Part shown: in pieces, positions 25,373-35,800 of the stretch
How the letters are laid out: each line of letters begins with the position of its first letter
How positions within the stretch are numbered: the stretch's first letter is position 1
Source: a bacterium
GTDB lineage: Bacteria; Myxococcota_A; Bradymonadia; Bradymonadales; Bradymonadaceae
Assembly (NCBI GenBank): GCA_030427705.1
Contig: JAUIBR010000004.1
Coordinates: 186,001-250,000 of the forward strand
Length of the DNA: 64,000 bases
Reading direction: 5' to 3'
The notes under the pieces: model-generated
Databases searched by the model: none
Seen by the model: the letters and a program-made list of their open reading frames with translations, nothing else
What the model was told of the DNA's origin: nothing
Position numbers and translations under genes: made by a program

Positions 25373-27181
25373 ATGGCAAGCGATACGATGGTCGACCGAC
25401 TTTTTGGTCAAGCTGATCGGCAAAATCAACGTCCTGCGCTCTGGTACCAAGAGGGTTCCTCTTGGAAACACTGGACTTGGGGCGAATATGCCGATGCAGT
25501 GCGGCGATTTGCGGGTGGATTGATCGGCATTGGGTTTGAGCCCAAGGACTGCATCGTCATCATGGGAAACAACAGCCCTGAGTGGCTGATCGCAGACGTA
25601 GGGGCAATGGCGGCCGGCGGCTGTCCTGCTGGCATCTATCAGACATCAACCCAAGACCAAGCCGTCTATATCGCCGCCCACTGCGAGGCGAAAGTCTACG
25701 TCATCGAAGATGCCTCGCTGTTTGAGCGCATGGATATGCCCAACGCTCTCAAAGAGATGCCAACGGTCGAGAAAGTCGTTGTCATCAAGGACGCAGATCG
25801 TCTGTCACATGACTTGGTCGTGAGCTTCGAAGACTTCCTCGCGAGCGGAACCGACCATCTCCCGGAGGTCGCCCAGCGAGTCAAGAACCTGGAAGAAGAC
25901 CAGATGGCGACGCTCATCTACACATCGGGTACGACGGGGCCACCCAAAGGCGTCATGTTGAGCCATAAGAACCTCGCATTTACCAGCAAGGTCGGCATCG
26001 ACATGATCGGCTCGGTGAACTCGGAAGACTGCGTCGTATCTTACCTTCCGCTTTCTCACATTGCCGAGCAGATGTTCTCGGTCCAGATCGCCATTACTGC
26101 CGGATATCCAATCTGGTGCTGCGATGATTTGACGAAACTAAAGGACACCTTGGTTGTCGCAAGACCCACGTTATTCCTTGCCGTCCCGCGCGTTTGGGAG
26201 AAGTTCAAAACTGCCTTGGAATTGAAACTTGGCGAAGCCGAAGGCGCGAAAGCAACGATCGTAGATTGGGCGCTAGGTGTGGGCGCTGACACAGCACCGA
26301 CCCTGCTCCAACAAGGCGAAGGTGGCCTGGGCTTGGGTCAGAAACTCAAACGAGCCGCTGCAAACAAGCTTTTCACCTCCAAACTCAAAGCCGGTTTGGG
26401 GCTGGATCGCCTTGAGATTGCGGTGACCGGCGCCGCACCGATTGGGCGGGATGTGTTGGATTTCTTCGCAGCTGCTGGGATCATTATCCACGAGGTCTAT
26501 GGGCAGTCGGAGGACTGCGGGCCGACATCCTTCAACCAACCGTTTCCTGGAAAGCGCCGACTTGGTTCTGTGGGGCTGCCCCTGCCAAAAACCGAAGTCA
26601 AAATCGCGGAGGACGGCGAGATTTTGGTCAAGGGAGACCACGTCTTCATGGGTTACTACAAAAACCCGGATGCGACCGCGGAAACGCTGAAGGACGGCTG
26701 GCTCTACTCAGGGGATGTCGGGCGGTTCGATGATGACGGTTTCCTGTACATCACAGACCGAAAGAAAGACCTGCTCATCACCGCTGGCGGTAAGAATGTC
26801 GCGCCTCAGAACATCGAGAAACTGATGAAGAATATCGACGGCATTTCACAGGCCGTTGTCATCGGTGACCGCCGAAAATTCCTGAGCGCATTGATGACGC
26901 TCGATCCCGAACGTGCACCCGTCCTCGCCGAGGAACGCGGCTGGCCAATCGACCCAGCGCAGCTCGTGAAACACCCTGAGTTCATCGAGCATGTGCAGAA
27001 GGGGGTCGACCGCGGAAACGGCCAACTCGCACGCTACGAGACGATCAAGAAGTTCACGGTCCTCCCCGATGATTTCACAACGGAAACCGGCGAGTTGACC
27101 CCAACGATGAAGGTAAAAAGAAAGGTGGTGAACGAGAAGTTCGCGGATGCGATCGAGGCGTTCTACGCGGGGCTCGATTAG
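25373..27181 (+). CDS. Long-chain acyl-CoA synthetase (AMP-forming)
   Basis: 602 residues of the ANL superfamily. P-loop-like YTSGTTGPPKGV at about 183-194, the A5 motif YGQSEDCGPTSFN (about 385), GWLYSGDVGRFDDDGFLYITDRKKDLLITAGGKNVAPQNIE, and a C-terminal region with KPTMKVKRK-type lysine (TPTMKVKRK). It matches FadD15/LACS-type ligases that activate fatty acids with ATP and CoA. I chose ATG 25373 (MASDTM) behind AAGGTG over ATG 25322; the longer form would add 17 basic residues. It is divergent from the M48-like gene and convergent with bcp, four bases of overlap. Confidence 0.92.
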   Translation: MASDTMVDRLFGQADRQNQRPALWYQEGSSWKHWTWGEYADAVRRFAGGLIGIGFEPKDCIVIMGNNSPEWLIADVGAMAAGGCPAGIYQTSTQDQAVYIAAHCEAKVYVIEDASLFERMDMPNALKEMPTVEKVVVIKDADRLSHDLVVSFEDFLASGTDHLPEVAQRVKNLEEDQMATLIYTSGTTGPPKGVMLSHKNLAFTSKVGIDMIGSVNSEDCVVSYLPLSHIAEQMFSVQIAITAGYPIWCCDDLTKLKDTLVVARPTLFLAVPRVWEKFKTALELKLGEAEGAKATIVDWALGVGADTAPTLLQQGEGGLGLGQKLKRAAANKLFTSKLKAGLGLDRLEIAVTGAAPIGRDVLDFFAAAGIIIHEVYGQSEDCGPTSFNQPFPGKRRLGSVGLPLPKTEVKIAEDGEILVKGDHVFMGYYKNPDATAETLKDGWLYSGDVGRFDDDGFLYITDRKKDLLITAGGKNVAPQNIEKLMKNIDGISQAVVIGDRRKFLSALMTLDPERAPVLAEERGWPIDPAQLVKHPEFIEHVQKGVDRGNGQLARYETIKKFTVLPDDFTTETGELTPTMKVKRKVVNEKFADAIEAFYAGLD

Positions 27182-27651
27182 AGCTCAAGCTCTCGTACAA
27201 GACGGTCGACGTGACCTTTCGCGCGAACGTTATCGTAGATCGTGTCGATCTTGCCTTCTTCGTTGACGATAAACGTCGACCGCACAATCCCCACGTAGAC
27301 CTTTCCGTAGTTCTTCTTTTCACGCCAAACGCCAAACTGCTCGGCGAGCTCGTGGTCTGGATCGCTCAGCAACGTGAAGTTGAGCGACTCTTTGTCGCGG
27401 AATTTCTCGTGACGTGCGACGGAGTCCGGGCTCACGCCAAGAATGCGATAGCCTTGTGCTTTGAACTTCTCGAGGTTGTCGCGGAAGTCACACGCCTGGG
27501 TGGTACACCCTGGTGTCATGTCCTTGGGATAGAAATAGAGGACGTACTTCTGACCCAGAAGGTCTGCGGATGAAATCGTACCCGCATCGTCAGACTCAGC
27601 GGTAAACTCTGGGACGTTGTCGCCCTCGCTCAACTGTGGATTGACTGCCAT
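27178..27651 (-). CDS. bcp: Thiol peroxidase Bcp (atypical 2-Cys peroxiredoxin)
   Basis: 157 residues, the usual Bcp/PrxQ size. The peroxidatic Cys49 and resolving Cys54 lie in TPGCTTQACDFRD, with the conserved YFYPKD before it and a C-terminal STFIVNEEGKI. It reduces hydrogen peroxide and lipid peroxides using thioredoxin. ATG 27651 follows an AAGGAACC ribosome site. Confidence 0.94.
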   Translation of the reverse strand: MAVNPQLSEGDNVPEFTAESDDAGTISSADLLGQKYVLYFYPKDMTPGCTTQACDFRDNLEKFKAQGYRILGVSPDSVARHEKFRDKESLNFTLLSDPDHELAEQFGVWREKKNYGKVYVGIVRSTFIVNEEGKIDTIYDNVRAKGHVDRLVRELEL

Positions 27652-27673
27652 TTTGGTTCCTTAGAAAGAGTGA

Positions 27674-27693
27674 AGGCTCGGCATGCCGAGCCT
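27674..27693 (-). terminator. Perfect 20-bp palindrome between the START gene and bcp
   Basis: AGGCTCGGCATGCCGAGCCT is a perfect inverted repeat. On the minus strand it is followed by TCACTCTTTC, about 44 bases past the START gene stop and 23 before the bcp start. A terminator or mRNA-end hairpin is likely; a dyad operator of bcp is the alternative. Confidence 0.5.
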
Positions 27694-27736
27694 ACGAACG
27701 CCTGTTAGATGAACCAAACGGCAGCGGGATGCAAGG

Positions 27737-28399
27737 CTACTTTTTGGGTGGTCCCAATCGCTTGCGCGCGTCGGACACAAGACGCGAAACCGTCTCGATT
27801 GCACCGCCGCGAAGGGCTGGATTGACCAGCATATCTGGGACCCAGGTGGTGGGATCGAACCAGAGTCGGTAGGACACGAGCGTGCGCTTTCCGCCGTCGA
27901 TTGGCGTCAGCAGATAAGACCCTGCCACCACCGAAGCTCGCACCACGCCGTCCTTAGGCTTGGGGCCTTTCTCGTTGGCTTGTTTCCACTGCCAACCATA
28001 TGGACCACCGTTTGCGGTCTTCGGGATGACAATCCGCAACTTCACGGTGAAATCACGGTCGTCGATGCCCGTCGACATCACGCGCTGGTACAGGTAGCCC
28101 CACTTATTATTGTAGTTCGCGATCACCTTGAATTCTCGAATGAACGAGTAACTGCGCGCTCGTTCTTCGGAGGTGATGATTGGGAACAGCTTGTCGGCTG
28201 GATAATCCATCACGGTATCCACCCGAATTGCATCAACGCCACCCGGGACGCTGTCGTTCAGATAGATCTTGATGCCGTCGTCTTCGTCGTGCTTTTCCCA
28301 TGGTCCTTTCTGCCAACCTTTGTATTCAGCCTGAGCTGATGCGTTGCTGGCAAAGCCAAACGTCAACAGGAGTAGCAGCACAATTGATCCACGCGTCAT
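27737..28399 (-). CDS. Exported START/SRPBCC-domain protein
   Basis: 220 residues from ATG 28399 with GAGG seven bases upstream; a TTG at 28414 is less likely. A signal peptide (MTRGSIVLLLLLTFGFASNASAQ) places it in the periplasm. The rest has the START-like helix-grip pattern: WEKHDEDDGIKIYLNDSVPGGVDAIRVDTVMDYPADKLFPIIT, then a central beta-sheet and the long C-terminal helix AIETVSRLVSDARKRL. START domains bind hydrophobic ligands such as lipids. A lipid-carrier role in the envelope would fit, but the ligand is unknown. Confidence 0.82.
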   Translation of the reverse strand: MTRGSIVLLLLLTFGFASNASAQAEYKGWQKGPWEKHDEDDGIKIYLNDSVPGGVDAIRVDTVMDYPADKLFPIITSEERARSYSFIREFKVIANYNNKWGYLYQRVMSTGIDDRDFTVKLRIVIPKTANGGPYGWQWKQANEKGPKPKDGVVRASVVAGSYLLTPIDGGKRTLVSYRLWFDPTTWVPDMLVNPALRGGAIETVSRLVSDARKRLGPPKK

Positions 28400-28501
28400 G
28401 TTTGCCTCGGGCAATGATAAGTGTCTTCGTCGGTGCTTAGACGTGTAGAGGTATGATTAATATTCAATTGGGTTGGATTCGAATTCAAGTGGCAGCGGTA
28501 C

Positions 28502-29323
28502 TTACTTTTTTCGTTCACGGAAGAACAGCTTGATACGCGACCCATCGCGGACGCGCACAATCTTCTTCTCGGAGATCTCGCCGCTTTCATACTCGACTTG
28601 AACTTCGTGACGACCATTCTCGACCTCGACCGTTCCAGGTGTCTTTTCACCCGTTCCAGTGCCGTCGACCATGATCTTTCCGGGAGGTTTGCTGTAGACG
28701 GTCACCCGTCCCGGCTCCTTCGCCTTCTCTTCTTTCTTTGTCTCTTCTTTCTTTTCGGCCTTGGCCGGAGGCGGTGCCTTTTCGGCAATGGGCTTGCCTC
28801 CCCCGCCTCCCTGGAAGCCGGTCAGCTCGACAAACAACAGCCGCGTTTCGTTAGGCCGAAGGTTGATTTTGTAGTTCTTGGTCTTTCCATCGTACGTGAC
28901 GATCACGTGGTAGGGACCACCGGCGGGTAGGACCATTCCGTCCTCTTTGCCGGGCTCCACGTACTCTGGATAAGCCATGCCATTGATGGTGACGTCGGCC
29001 TTGTCGAAGTTCGTGACGACCTGCAGCACGGCTGACTTCCACTTTTCCTGCTTCACCACCGGTTTGCTTTTTTTGGTGGTCTTCTTTGGAGCAGGTTTAG
29101 CCATCTCGGGCTCTTCTTCAGCTTCAGGCTCTTTCTCGTCGCCGCCGATACTGGAATCGTCTACGGATTCATCTGCGGGCGCATCGAACGCGACGAACTC
29201 CATCGGTGATTCGACCACGGGTTCCGCACCGCGCTCTGTCGCCACAAAGGCGATCACGAGCATGCTCACCACAAAAGCTGCGGTGAGAATGGATGCCAGA
29301 ATGTGTTTTTGATGTCGGATCAT
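28502..29323 (-). CDS. Membrane-anchored protein with two PEGA-like domains
   Basis: 273 residues. One N-terminal membrane anchor (HILASILTAAFVVSMLVIAFVA, about 8-29), then an acidic and Lys/Pro-rich linker and two beta domains of PEGA type. The first is about 95-165 (LQVVTNFDKADVTINGMAYPE...LPAGGPYHVIVTYDGK), the second about 208-270 (VTVYSKPPGKIMVDGTGTGEKTPGTVEVENGRHEVQVEY). A Lys/Glu-rich linker (AEKKEETKKEEK) joins them. PEGA domains are S-layer- or cell-surface-associated modules. No catalytic motif. Confidence 0.78.
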   Translation of the reverse strand: MIRHQKHILASILTAAFVVSMLVIAFVATERGAEPVVESPMEFVAFDAPADESVDDSSIGGDEKEPEAEEEPEMAKPAPKKTTKKSKPVVKQEKWKSAVLQVVTNFDKADVTINGMAYPEYVEPGKEDGMVLPAGGPYHVIVTYDGKTKNYKINLRPNETRLLFVELTGFQGGGGGKPIAEKAPPPAKAEKKEETKKEEKAKEPGRVTVYSKPPGKIMVDGTGTGEKTPGTVEVENGRHEVQVEYESGEISEKKIVRVRDGSRIKLFFRERKK

Positions 29324-29413
29324 TGGACTCGCTCTGCGATGCGTATAGCTAAACCCCGTTCGGCATTGCTGTCAATTTGACCGCATCGCCCACAACAATA
29401 TTCGAATCAGGAG

Positions 29414-30178
29414 TTATTTCGCCGGACCTTGTTCAATCGACTCGATTGTGGTGGGCGTCTCGTTCAGGTTGGTATCGATCGCAACTCGGTCGTCGAACAC
29501 AAACAGCTCGCCTTCCCAATCTTTCTCGGCATCTGCGATGCGCTCGAAGTAATTCAACACGCCGCCTTCGAGTTGGTAGACATTGTCGATTCCTTCCTGG
29601 TTCATCCAGCTGGTTGCTTTTTCGCAGCGGATCCCGCCGGTGCAGAACATCACAATCTTTTTGTTCTGCCAGGATTCGCGATTGGACTCTACGAACTCTG
29701 GAAACTCGTGAAACGCCGTCGTTTCAGGATTTTGGGAGCCTCTAAAGGTTCCGAGTTTGAACTCAAAGTCATTTCGCGTGTCGATGAGCACCATGTCCTC
29801 GCCTGCGCGCAACCAATCGCGAAACTGCTCAGGTGGCAGATGTGGCGCGGTGTGGTCCCAACTGACATCGCCGGCTCTAAGGGTGACGATCTCGGCCTTC
29901 GCTTTCACTTTCAATCGTTCGAAGACAACGCGGTCACTGAAGGAACGTTTGAATTGAACCTCTTCAAACTCACTGCGCCAGCCTTTGAGATCTTGCTCGA
30001 AGCCGTCGCAATCATCCGAAGTTCCACACAACATTGCGTTCAGTCCTTCTTTTGCGATCAGAACTGTCCCGCGCAGATTGCGCCCGTCCGCGAGCATCTG
30101 GACGTGCTCTACGGCCTGGCTGGGATCGGCGATTGGGATGAAGGCGTAGAACGCCAGATTTGCGTACTGCGAACTCAT
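29414..30178 (-). CDS. trhO: tRNA uridine-34 5-hydroxylase TrhO (rhodanese family)
   Basis: 254 residues. An N-terminal ferredoxin-like domain (LRGTVLIAKEGLNAMLCG) precedes a rhodanese domain with the active loop FCTGGIRCEKA. Catalytic Cys179 and conserved Cys185 match the E. coli YceA/TrhO arrangement. TrhO uses oxygen to hydroxylate wobble U34 in tRNAs, the first step to cmo5U/mcmo5U. It lacks the C-terminal extension of some homologues. Its ATG overlaps the ychF stop by four bases (ATGA). Confidence 0.93.
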   Translation of the reverse strand: MSSQYANLAFYAFIPIADPSQAVEHVQMLADGRNLRGTVLIAKEGLNAMLCGTSDDCDGFEQDLKGWRSEFEEVQFKRSFSDRVVFERLKVKAKAEIVTLRAGDVSWDHTAPHLPPEQFRDWLRAGEDMVLIDTRNDFEFKLGTFRGSQNPETTAFHEFPEFVESNRESWQNKKIVMFCTGGIRCEKATSWMNQEGIDNVYQLEGGVLNYFERIADAEKDWEGELFVFDDRVAIDTNLNETPTTIESIEQGPAK

Positions 30179-31269
30179 GCCGAATGCCTGAAGTGCATAA
30201 TGTCGCCGTCGGTGACGACATACTCTTTGCCCTCAAGTCGCATCTTGCCCGCAGCCTTGATTTGCGACTCTGACTCGTGCTGAGCGAGGTCGTCCACCGT
30301 GAAGACTTCCGCGCGGATGAAGTGCTTTTCGAAGTCCGAGTGAATCACGCCCGCAGCTTGTGGAGCCGTGGCTCCCACAGGGATCGTCCAAGCTCGGATC
30401 TCGATTTCGCCAGCCGTGAAGAAACTCTGCAGTCCCAGCAGCTTGTACGTTGCGCGCACCAGTAGGTTCAAAGCTGGTTCTTCGATGCCCAGAGCCTCGA
30501 GCATTTCGGCCTGCTCTTCGTCTTCAAGTTCGGCAAGCTCGGACTCAATCGAGCCGCAAACCACGACGACGCCACTGCCCGTAGCTTCAGCGTGATCTCG
30601 TACCTTCTGGACATATGGAGAGCTGCCATCGAGCTCTTCCTCGCTGACATTTGCCACGTAGAGCACAGGTTTGATGGTGAGCAGGTGGCTGTCTTGCACA
30701 AGCGCGTACTCGTTGTCATCAATCGAGACGCTGCGTGCGGGCTGGCCGTCGTTGAGTGCGTCGTAGATCTTCTCGAGCACCGCAAGTCGTGCGATCTCGG
30801 TCTTATCCTGACTCTTGGCCGCGCGACGTGTCTTCTCGATGCGCTTTTCCAGGGTCTGCATGTCCGCCAGGATCAGCTCGGTCTCAATAATGTCGATGTC
30901 GCGTTGGGGATCGACGCCGCCCTCGACATGGACAACATTTTCGTTATCGAAGCATCTAACCACGTGCAGGATTGCATCGACTTCGCGGATATTGGCCAGG
31001 AATTTGTTTCCCAAGCCTTCGCCTTTGGATGCGCCCTTTACGAGCCCCGCGATATCTACAATTTCGCAGACCGCGGGAATCACCGTATCGGTGGTGATGT
31101 ATTGATGGATAACCTTCAAACGCGGGTCTGGAACGGGGACCACACCAACGTTTGGGTCAATGGTGCAGAAAGGATAGTTGGCAGACTCAGCGCCTGCTTT
31201 CGTTAGCGCATTGAAGATGGTCGACTTGCCAACATTGGGCAATCCGACGACACCAGCTGAGACACTCAT
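30175..31269 (-). CDS. ychF: Redox-regulated ATPase YchF
   Basis: 364 residues, the standard Obg-family YchF/OLA1 size. G1 is GLPNVGKST and G3 [16 protein letters not shown]. The G4 position reads NVSEEE in place of NKxD, which explains the family preference for ATP over GTP. C-terminal TGS domain. It binds ribosomes and acts in stress responses. First gene of the ychF-trhO pair and divergent from the TolC gene. Confidence 0.96.
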   Translation of the reverse strand: MSVSAGVVGLPNVGKSTIFNALTKAGAESANYPFCTIDPNVGVVPVPDPRLKVIHQYITTDTVIPAVCEIVDIAGLVKGASKGEGLGNKFLANIREVDAILHVVRCFDNENVVHVEGGVDPQRDIDIIETELILADMQTLEKRIEKTRRAAKSQDKTEIARLAVLEKIYDALNDGQPARSVSIDDNEYALVQDSHLLTIKPVLYVANVSEEELDGSSPYVQKVRDHAEATGSGVVVVCGSIESELAELEDEEQAEMLEALGIEEPALNLLVRATYKLLGLQSFFTAGEIEIRAWTIPVGATAPQAAGVIHSDFEKHFIRAEVFTVDDLAQHESESQIKAAGKMRLEGKEYVVTDGDIMHFRHSA

Positions 31270-31362
31270 AAAAAACTCCGCAGTGTTCGACGCGCCACCA
31301 TACCGATCTAGCCTTGTAAAGCAAGGTGCTGAATGTTCGACTTACGACTCTCTTGAGCCGAG

Positions 31363-32847
31363 ATGATTATGAAACTCAGATTGTTTGTGGCGTTGGCCGC
31401 AATTCTGCTGTTCGCTCCAAACGCGCATGCATTGACGCCTGGTGAGGCACTGGCCACAGCGATGGAGCAGAATCCGCGCTTCAAAGAGGCTGGGCTTTCC
31501 GTCGACGAGAGCAAGTTCCTTGTGAAGAGTCAGGAAGGAATCCGGCCGTTCACCCTGCGAGCGGACACTGGATTCAACTTCCAAGAACAACCGTTGAGCA
31601 GCGCGTTCGAAGACGGTGTGCGAGAGTCCACATTTTGGTCGGTTTCAGCGCAGCTGCTCAAGCAGCTTGTGTGGGGCACCCAACTGGCGCTGCGTTTGGA
31701 CTTCAATCGAAGTACGGCGCAGGTTCCGTTCACGGTTCCTGGTTTGGGAATCTCTGACGTTCAATCCATCGGTCCAAACTACGGAAACGTGCTGGAGCTT
31801 CGTGTGACACAACCGCTGCTGCGCGGTTTCGGAAGCGACATCAATGACCTGTCCCTTGAGGCGGCACGAACCCAGCAGACCGTGGCGGAATTGCGTCGCA
31901 GCCAGACCGCACAAGATATCGCCGCTGAGGTGCTGACCGCGTATTGGTCGTGGGTTCGGGCCGAATTGGAGCTCGAATCATTGGAGCAATCCTTGGAGCG
32001 AGCGAAGACTCTTGGAGAGCTCACGGTTGCCCAGATTGAGGCTGGGCAACTCGCTGAACTCGAGCGTGATATCGTCGACCAACAGATCAAGAGCGCCGAA
32101 CAAGCAGTGCTGCTGGCGAACCTCCAAGTTCAGGACCGCTACCAAGACCTCCAGACCATCATGGGAACCAAGATCGGCGGCGATGCGCCAGCTCGGCCCC
32201 AGAATCTCCCTGAGGTGAATCGTGAAGTCCCTGATCTGGAGGCCATCGTAAAACGGGCGATGGAGACCAGCCCCGAATTGCTGCTCCTGCAGCAAGACAT
32301 CGAGGTAAACCAGCTCAATGTGCTCCGAGACGAGGACGCCGTACTCCCACAATTGGACGCGATCGGGACGATCTCACAGTCCGCCCTCAGCGACGAAGTA
32401 CCCGAAGCTCTGGAACAGCTCATTACCGCCGAATTGACCACCGTGTTCATCGGTCTGTCGTTTACCATGCCATTGAACAACGACCTCGCCGCCCAGCAGC
32501 TCGACGCCGACCGAGTCGCAGTCGAACGCGCAAAACTGCGGAAGCAGGAGGCGCAACGCCAGGTAGAGCTCAATGTTCGGCAATCCCGGCGGTTGCTGGT
32601 TACACAGCAAGAGCGTCTCGTCTTGAGTGAGCAAGAAGTAGAGTTGGCCCGAAAGAACGTGAAGGCGACGAACGAGAAGTATGCAGCAGGACTTGCAACC
32701 TATTTGGAAGTGATCGAACTCGAACGTACGCTTTCAGATTCGGAATTTAGAAATGCCCAAGCTCGCATCGACGTTTACCTTGCTGCAGTAAGCCTTCGAC
32801 GTCTAACGGGGACCCTTTTGGAAGCGTACGGACTAAAGATTGAGTAA
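31363..32847 (+). CDS. TolC-family outer-membrane efflux protein
   Basis: 494 residues. A signal peptide (to about residue 24, AHA-LTP) is followed by two OEP repeats of long coiled coils: about 25-240 with [42 protein letters not shown], and about 260-490 ending NAQARIDVYLAAVSLRRLTG. The product should form the trimeric channel-tunnel across periplasm and outer membrane for type I or RND export. ATG 31363 or 31369 are both possible. The RND gene starts inside its last codons (eight bases of overlap). Confidence 0.93.
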   Translation: MIMKLRLFVALAAILLFAPNAHALTPGEALATAMEQNPRFKEAGLSVDESKFLVKSQEGIRPFTLRADTGFNFQEQPLSSAFEDGVRESTFWSVSAQLLKQLVWGTQLALRLDFNRSTAQVPFTVPGLGISDVQSIGPNYGNVLELRVTQPLLRGFGSDINDLSLEAARTQQTVAELRRSQTAQDIAAEVLTAYWSWVRAELELESLEQSLERAKTLGELTVAQIEAGQLAELERDIVDQQIKSAEQAVLLANLQVQDRYQDLQTIMGTKIGGDAPARPQNLPEVNREVPDLEAIVKRAMETSPELLLLQQDIEVNQLNVLRDEDAVLPQLDAIGTISQSALSDEVPEALEQLITAELTTVFIGLSFTMPLNNDLAAQQLDADRVAVERAKLRKQEAQRQVELNVRQSRRLLVTQQERLVLSEQEVELARKNVKATNEKYAAGLATYLEVIELERTLSDSEFRNAQARIDVYLAAVSLRRLTGTLLEAYGLKIE

Positions 32848-35800
32848 ACGCGGCGGAAAGCCAGGTGGGGAGCCAGAGTTCTTCCTGCCGAAACTGGCCG
32901 TCGCCAGACCGGTCACGGTGTCGATGTTGATGATCGCAAGCTTGGTCATTGGCGTCATTGCGTACGAACGGATTCCTCTGCAGCTCTTGCCAACGGGGTT
33001 CACGCCACCGTTTCTCTACGTCTCTATCCCAACTGTGCCGTCCACGCCGTCGGACGTAGAAGATAATATCGTCGAGCCGGTCGAATCGATTTTCCGCACC
33101 GTCCGCAACGTTCAACGTGTCCGAAGCCGTGCCGAATCCACGAACGCGAACTTCATGATCCAGTTCGCGGACGGCACGAATATGACGAACGCTTACAATC
33201 AGGTGCAAGACCGGTTGGAGCGCGTGCGTGGGGAGTTGCCGCCAGAAGTCCAGCAATGGGTGATTTGGAAGTTCGACCCCGATGAAGACCCGATGCTGTT
33301 CGTGGGCGCAAAGGTATTGGTTAAAGACGTCGATAAAAACGCTGCCATCGAAGCGGGCCTAATCAAGCCGCTGGAGCGGCTTCCGGTCGTCAGTCGTGTC
33401 GAGACCTGGGGCCTGCAGCCGATGGAGATGACGGTGTGGGTCGACGACAAGAAGGCCAACGCAGCCGGGGTATCGGTTGCAGACCTCGTCAACCGTCTCC
33501 GAGCTGACAATTACTCGTTGTCTGCGGGGTCGGTTGAGCAAGGCGAAGACCGGTTTCCCCTCCGCGTCATGGGCCGAATCTCGGACATCGACGAGCTCAA
33601 GGCGTTTCCGGTAGGAAACGGGCTAAAGCTAGCTGATATCGCCACGATTACCGTGGGGCGACGCCAAGCAGATGAAGTCTATCGAATCGAAAACGAAGAA
33701 GGCTTTGTCATCACGATCTTCAAGGAGTCGGGCGAAAATACGGTCGACGCTGCCGCCCAAGTACGAGAGGCGTTGGTTGAACTGACCGCAAACGGTGAGA
33801 TCGAGACGGAGATCTTCTTTGACCAAGGCGACGTGATCCAAGGGTCGCTCAAGAACTTGGCTGAGACTGCGATGTGGGGCGGCCTCTTCGCGATCTTGAT
33901 CTTGTTTTTCTTCCTTCGCCAAGCACGCATGACTTCGGTGACAGCCGCCGCAATCCCGCTCTCGATGCTGCTAACAATCACGGTCATGTATTTCGCAGGC
34001 ACGTCGTTAAACGCGTTGAGCCTGATGGGCTTGATGCTCTCCGTGGGGATGGTCGTCGACAACAGCATCGTTGTGACCGAGGCGATCCAGCGGCGACGAA
34101 TGCTTGGCGAACCGATCTCCAAGGCAGCCCCCATCGGAGCTTCGGAAGTGGGGCTCGCCATTATCGTCGCCACGTCGACTACGGTCGTCGTCTTCCTTCC
34201 GATGGTGTTGATGAGTGGCAGCGAAACCATCAGTTTCTACCTCGGTAAAATCGGATTTCCGGTCTGCGTCGCGCTCATCGCTTCACTCTTGGTGAGCCTG
34301 GTGTTCATCCCGCTGGCACTCAAATGGATCGACACAGAGACCCACCAGCACCGAGTGGGCGTCATCGAGAAACTGCAGCAGGCCTACGGAAGCGCATTGC
34401 GATGGTGCCTGAGCAACCGCGGAACTTGCGTAGTCGTCATCTTTGGACTGCTTGCGTCGATGGCGTATCCGTTCAAGCAACTGTCGCGGACGGATAAACT
34501 GGAAGCCAATATCAACGACGTTCGAATCTTCTTTGAGTTTGAGAGCGCGGCAACGTTTGAAGAGCGAGATCAACGCCTTCGCGAATACGAAGCCTGGGTC
34601 ATCGAGCATCGCGAAGAGCTTGAAGTTCGCACGTGGATCACACGCATGGGTGGGCTTTGGGGACGGCCTCAGATTCGGATCTTCCTGAACGATATCGACG
34701 ACCGAGAGCTCGAGCGCGACGAGATTATCGACCGAATTCGGAAGGACTTCCCCAGGCTCTCCGGCACGGACTGGCGCATTGGATGGAGCAGTCCAGGTGT
34801 GGAACAGAAGGTTGAGGTTGAGGTCGAGGGGCCGGACACGGACCGTCTCAACGAAATCGCGAAGGCCGCTGCCGTCCGCTTGAAAACAGTGGACGGTGTA
34901 TTGGACGTCTTAGTCGGTGATGACGATGAGCGAGCGCTTGAGCTGCGGTACAAAGTCGAACCTCAGGCCACGCAGCGCACAGGAATCTCGCCAATCTTGG
35001 TCGGCGGAGCGATCGACTACGCCCTGCGCGGCCGAAGGTTAGGCTATGTGCGCCATCAAGGCGAAGACGTGTCTTTGTGGGTCCGGACGGATCCACGCAC
35101 GACCGTGGACCGAAAATCGCTCGATGACCTCGCGCTACCTAGCCCACTCGGTGGTCCCGGAATCCCGATCGGAACACTAACTTCAACGGAAATCGCCGAA
35201 GGCTTCAATAAGATCCAACGTGTGAATGGGCAGACTCGCATCGACCTGCAGATCCTCACGACACGCGAAGACCTGGAACAGCTAGGTGTTGAGATCGACG
35301 CCGCATTGGCAGGCATGCAGACCCCTCGTGGCTACAACCTGAAGAAAGGTGAGCGCTTTGCGAAGTTGGTGTCTGACCAAGAGGAACAGCAGTTTGCGCT
35401 GTTGATGGCCATCATCTTTGTGTTCCTTCTGATGGGCATTCTGTTCGAGAGCTTTGTCTTACCGTTCGTAATCGTCCTCTCGATTCCGTTCGCCTTCCTT
35501 GGGGTTTATTGGATTCTATGGCTCACAGGAACGCCCTGGGATGTCATGGCCGGTGTGGGGCTCATCATCTTGGTCGGCATCGTCGTCAACAACGCGATCG
35601 TCTTGGTCGACAGGGTGAACGTGTTGATTCGACAGGCCAAAAACAGGGAGGAAGCGCTCATTGAAGCCGGCATGGTGCGTCTGCGCCCAATCGTCATGAC
35701 CGCACTCACGACGATTGGCGGCCTCATCCCTATGGCAATTGGCTCATCGGCGATCGTCGGAGTGCCGTATGCGCCGTTGGGGCGGACTGTAATTGGAGGT

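Noticed and set aside
34059-34065. RND proton-relay residues altered (Asp-Asn in place of Asp-Asp) as a sign of a dead pump
   Set aside because: Asp-Asn in helix 4 with Asn-Asn in helix 10 is common in a large, working branch of RND permeases.
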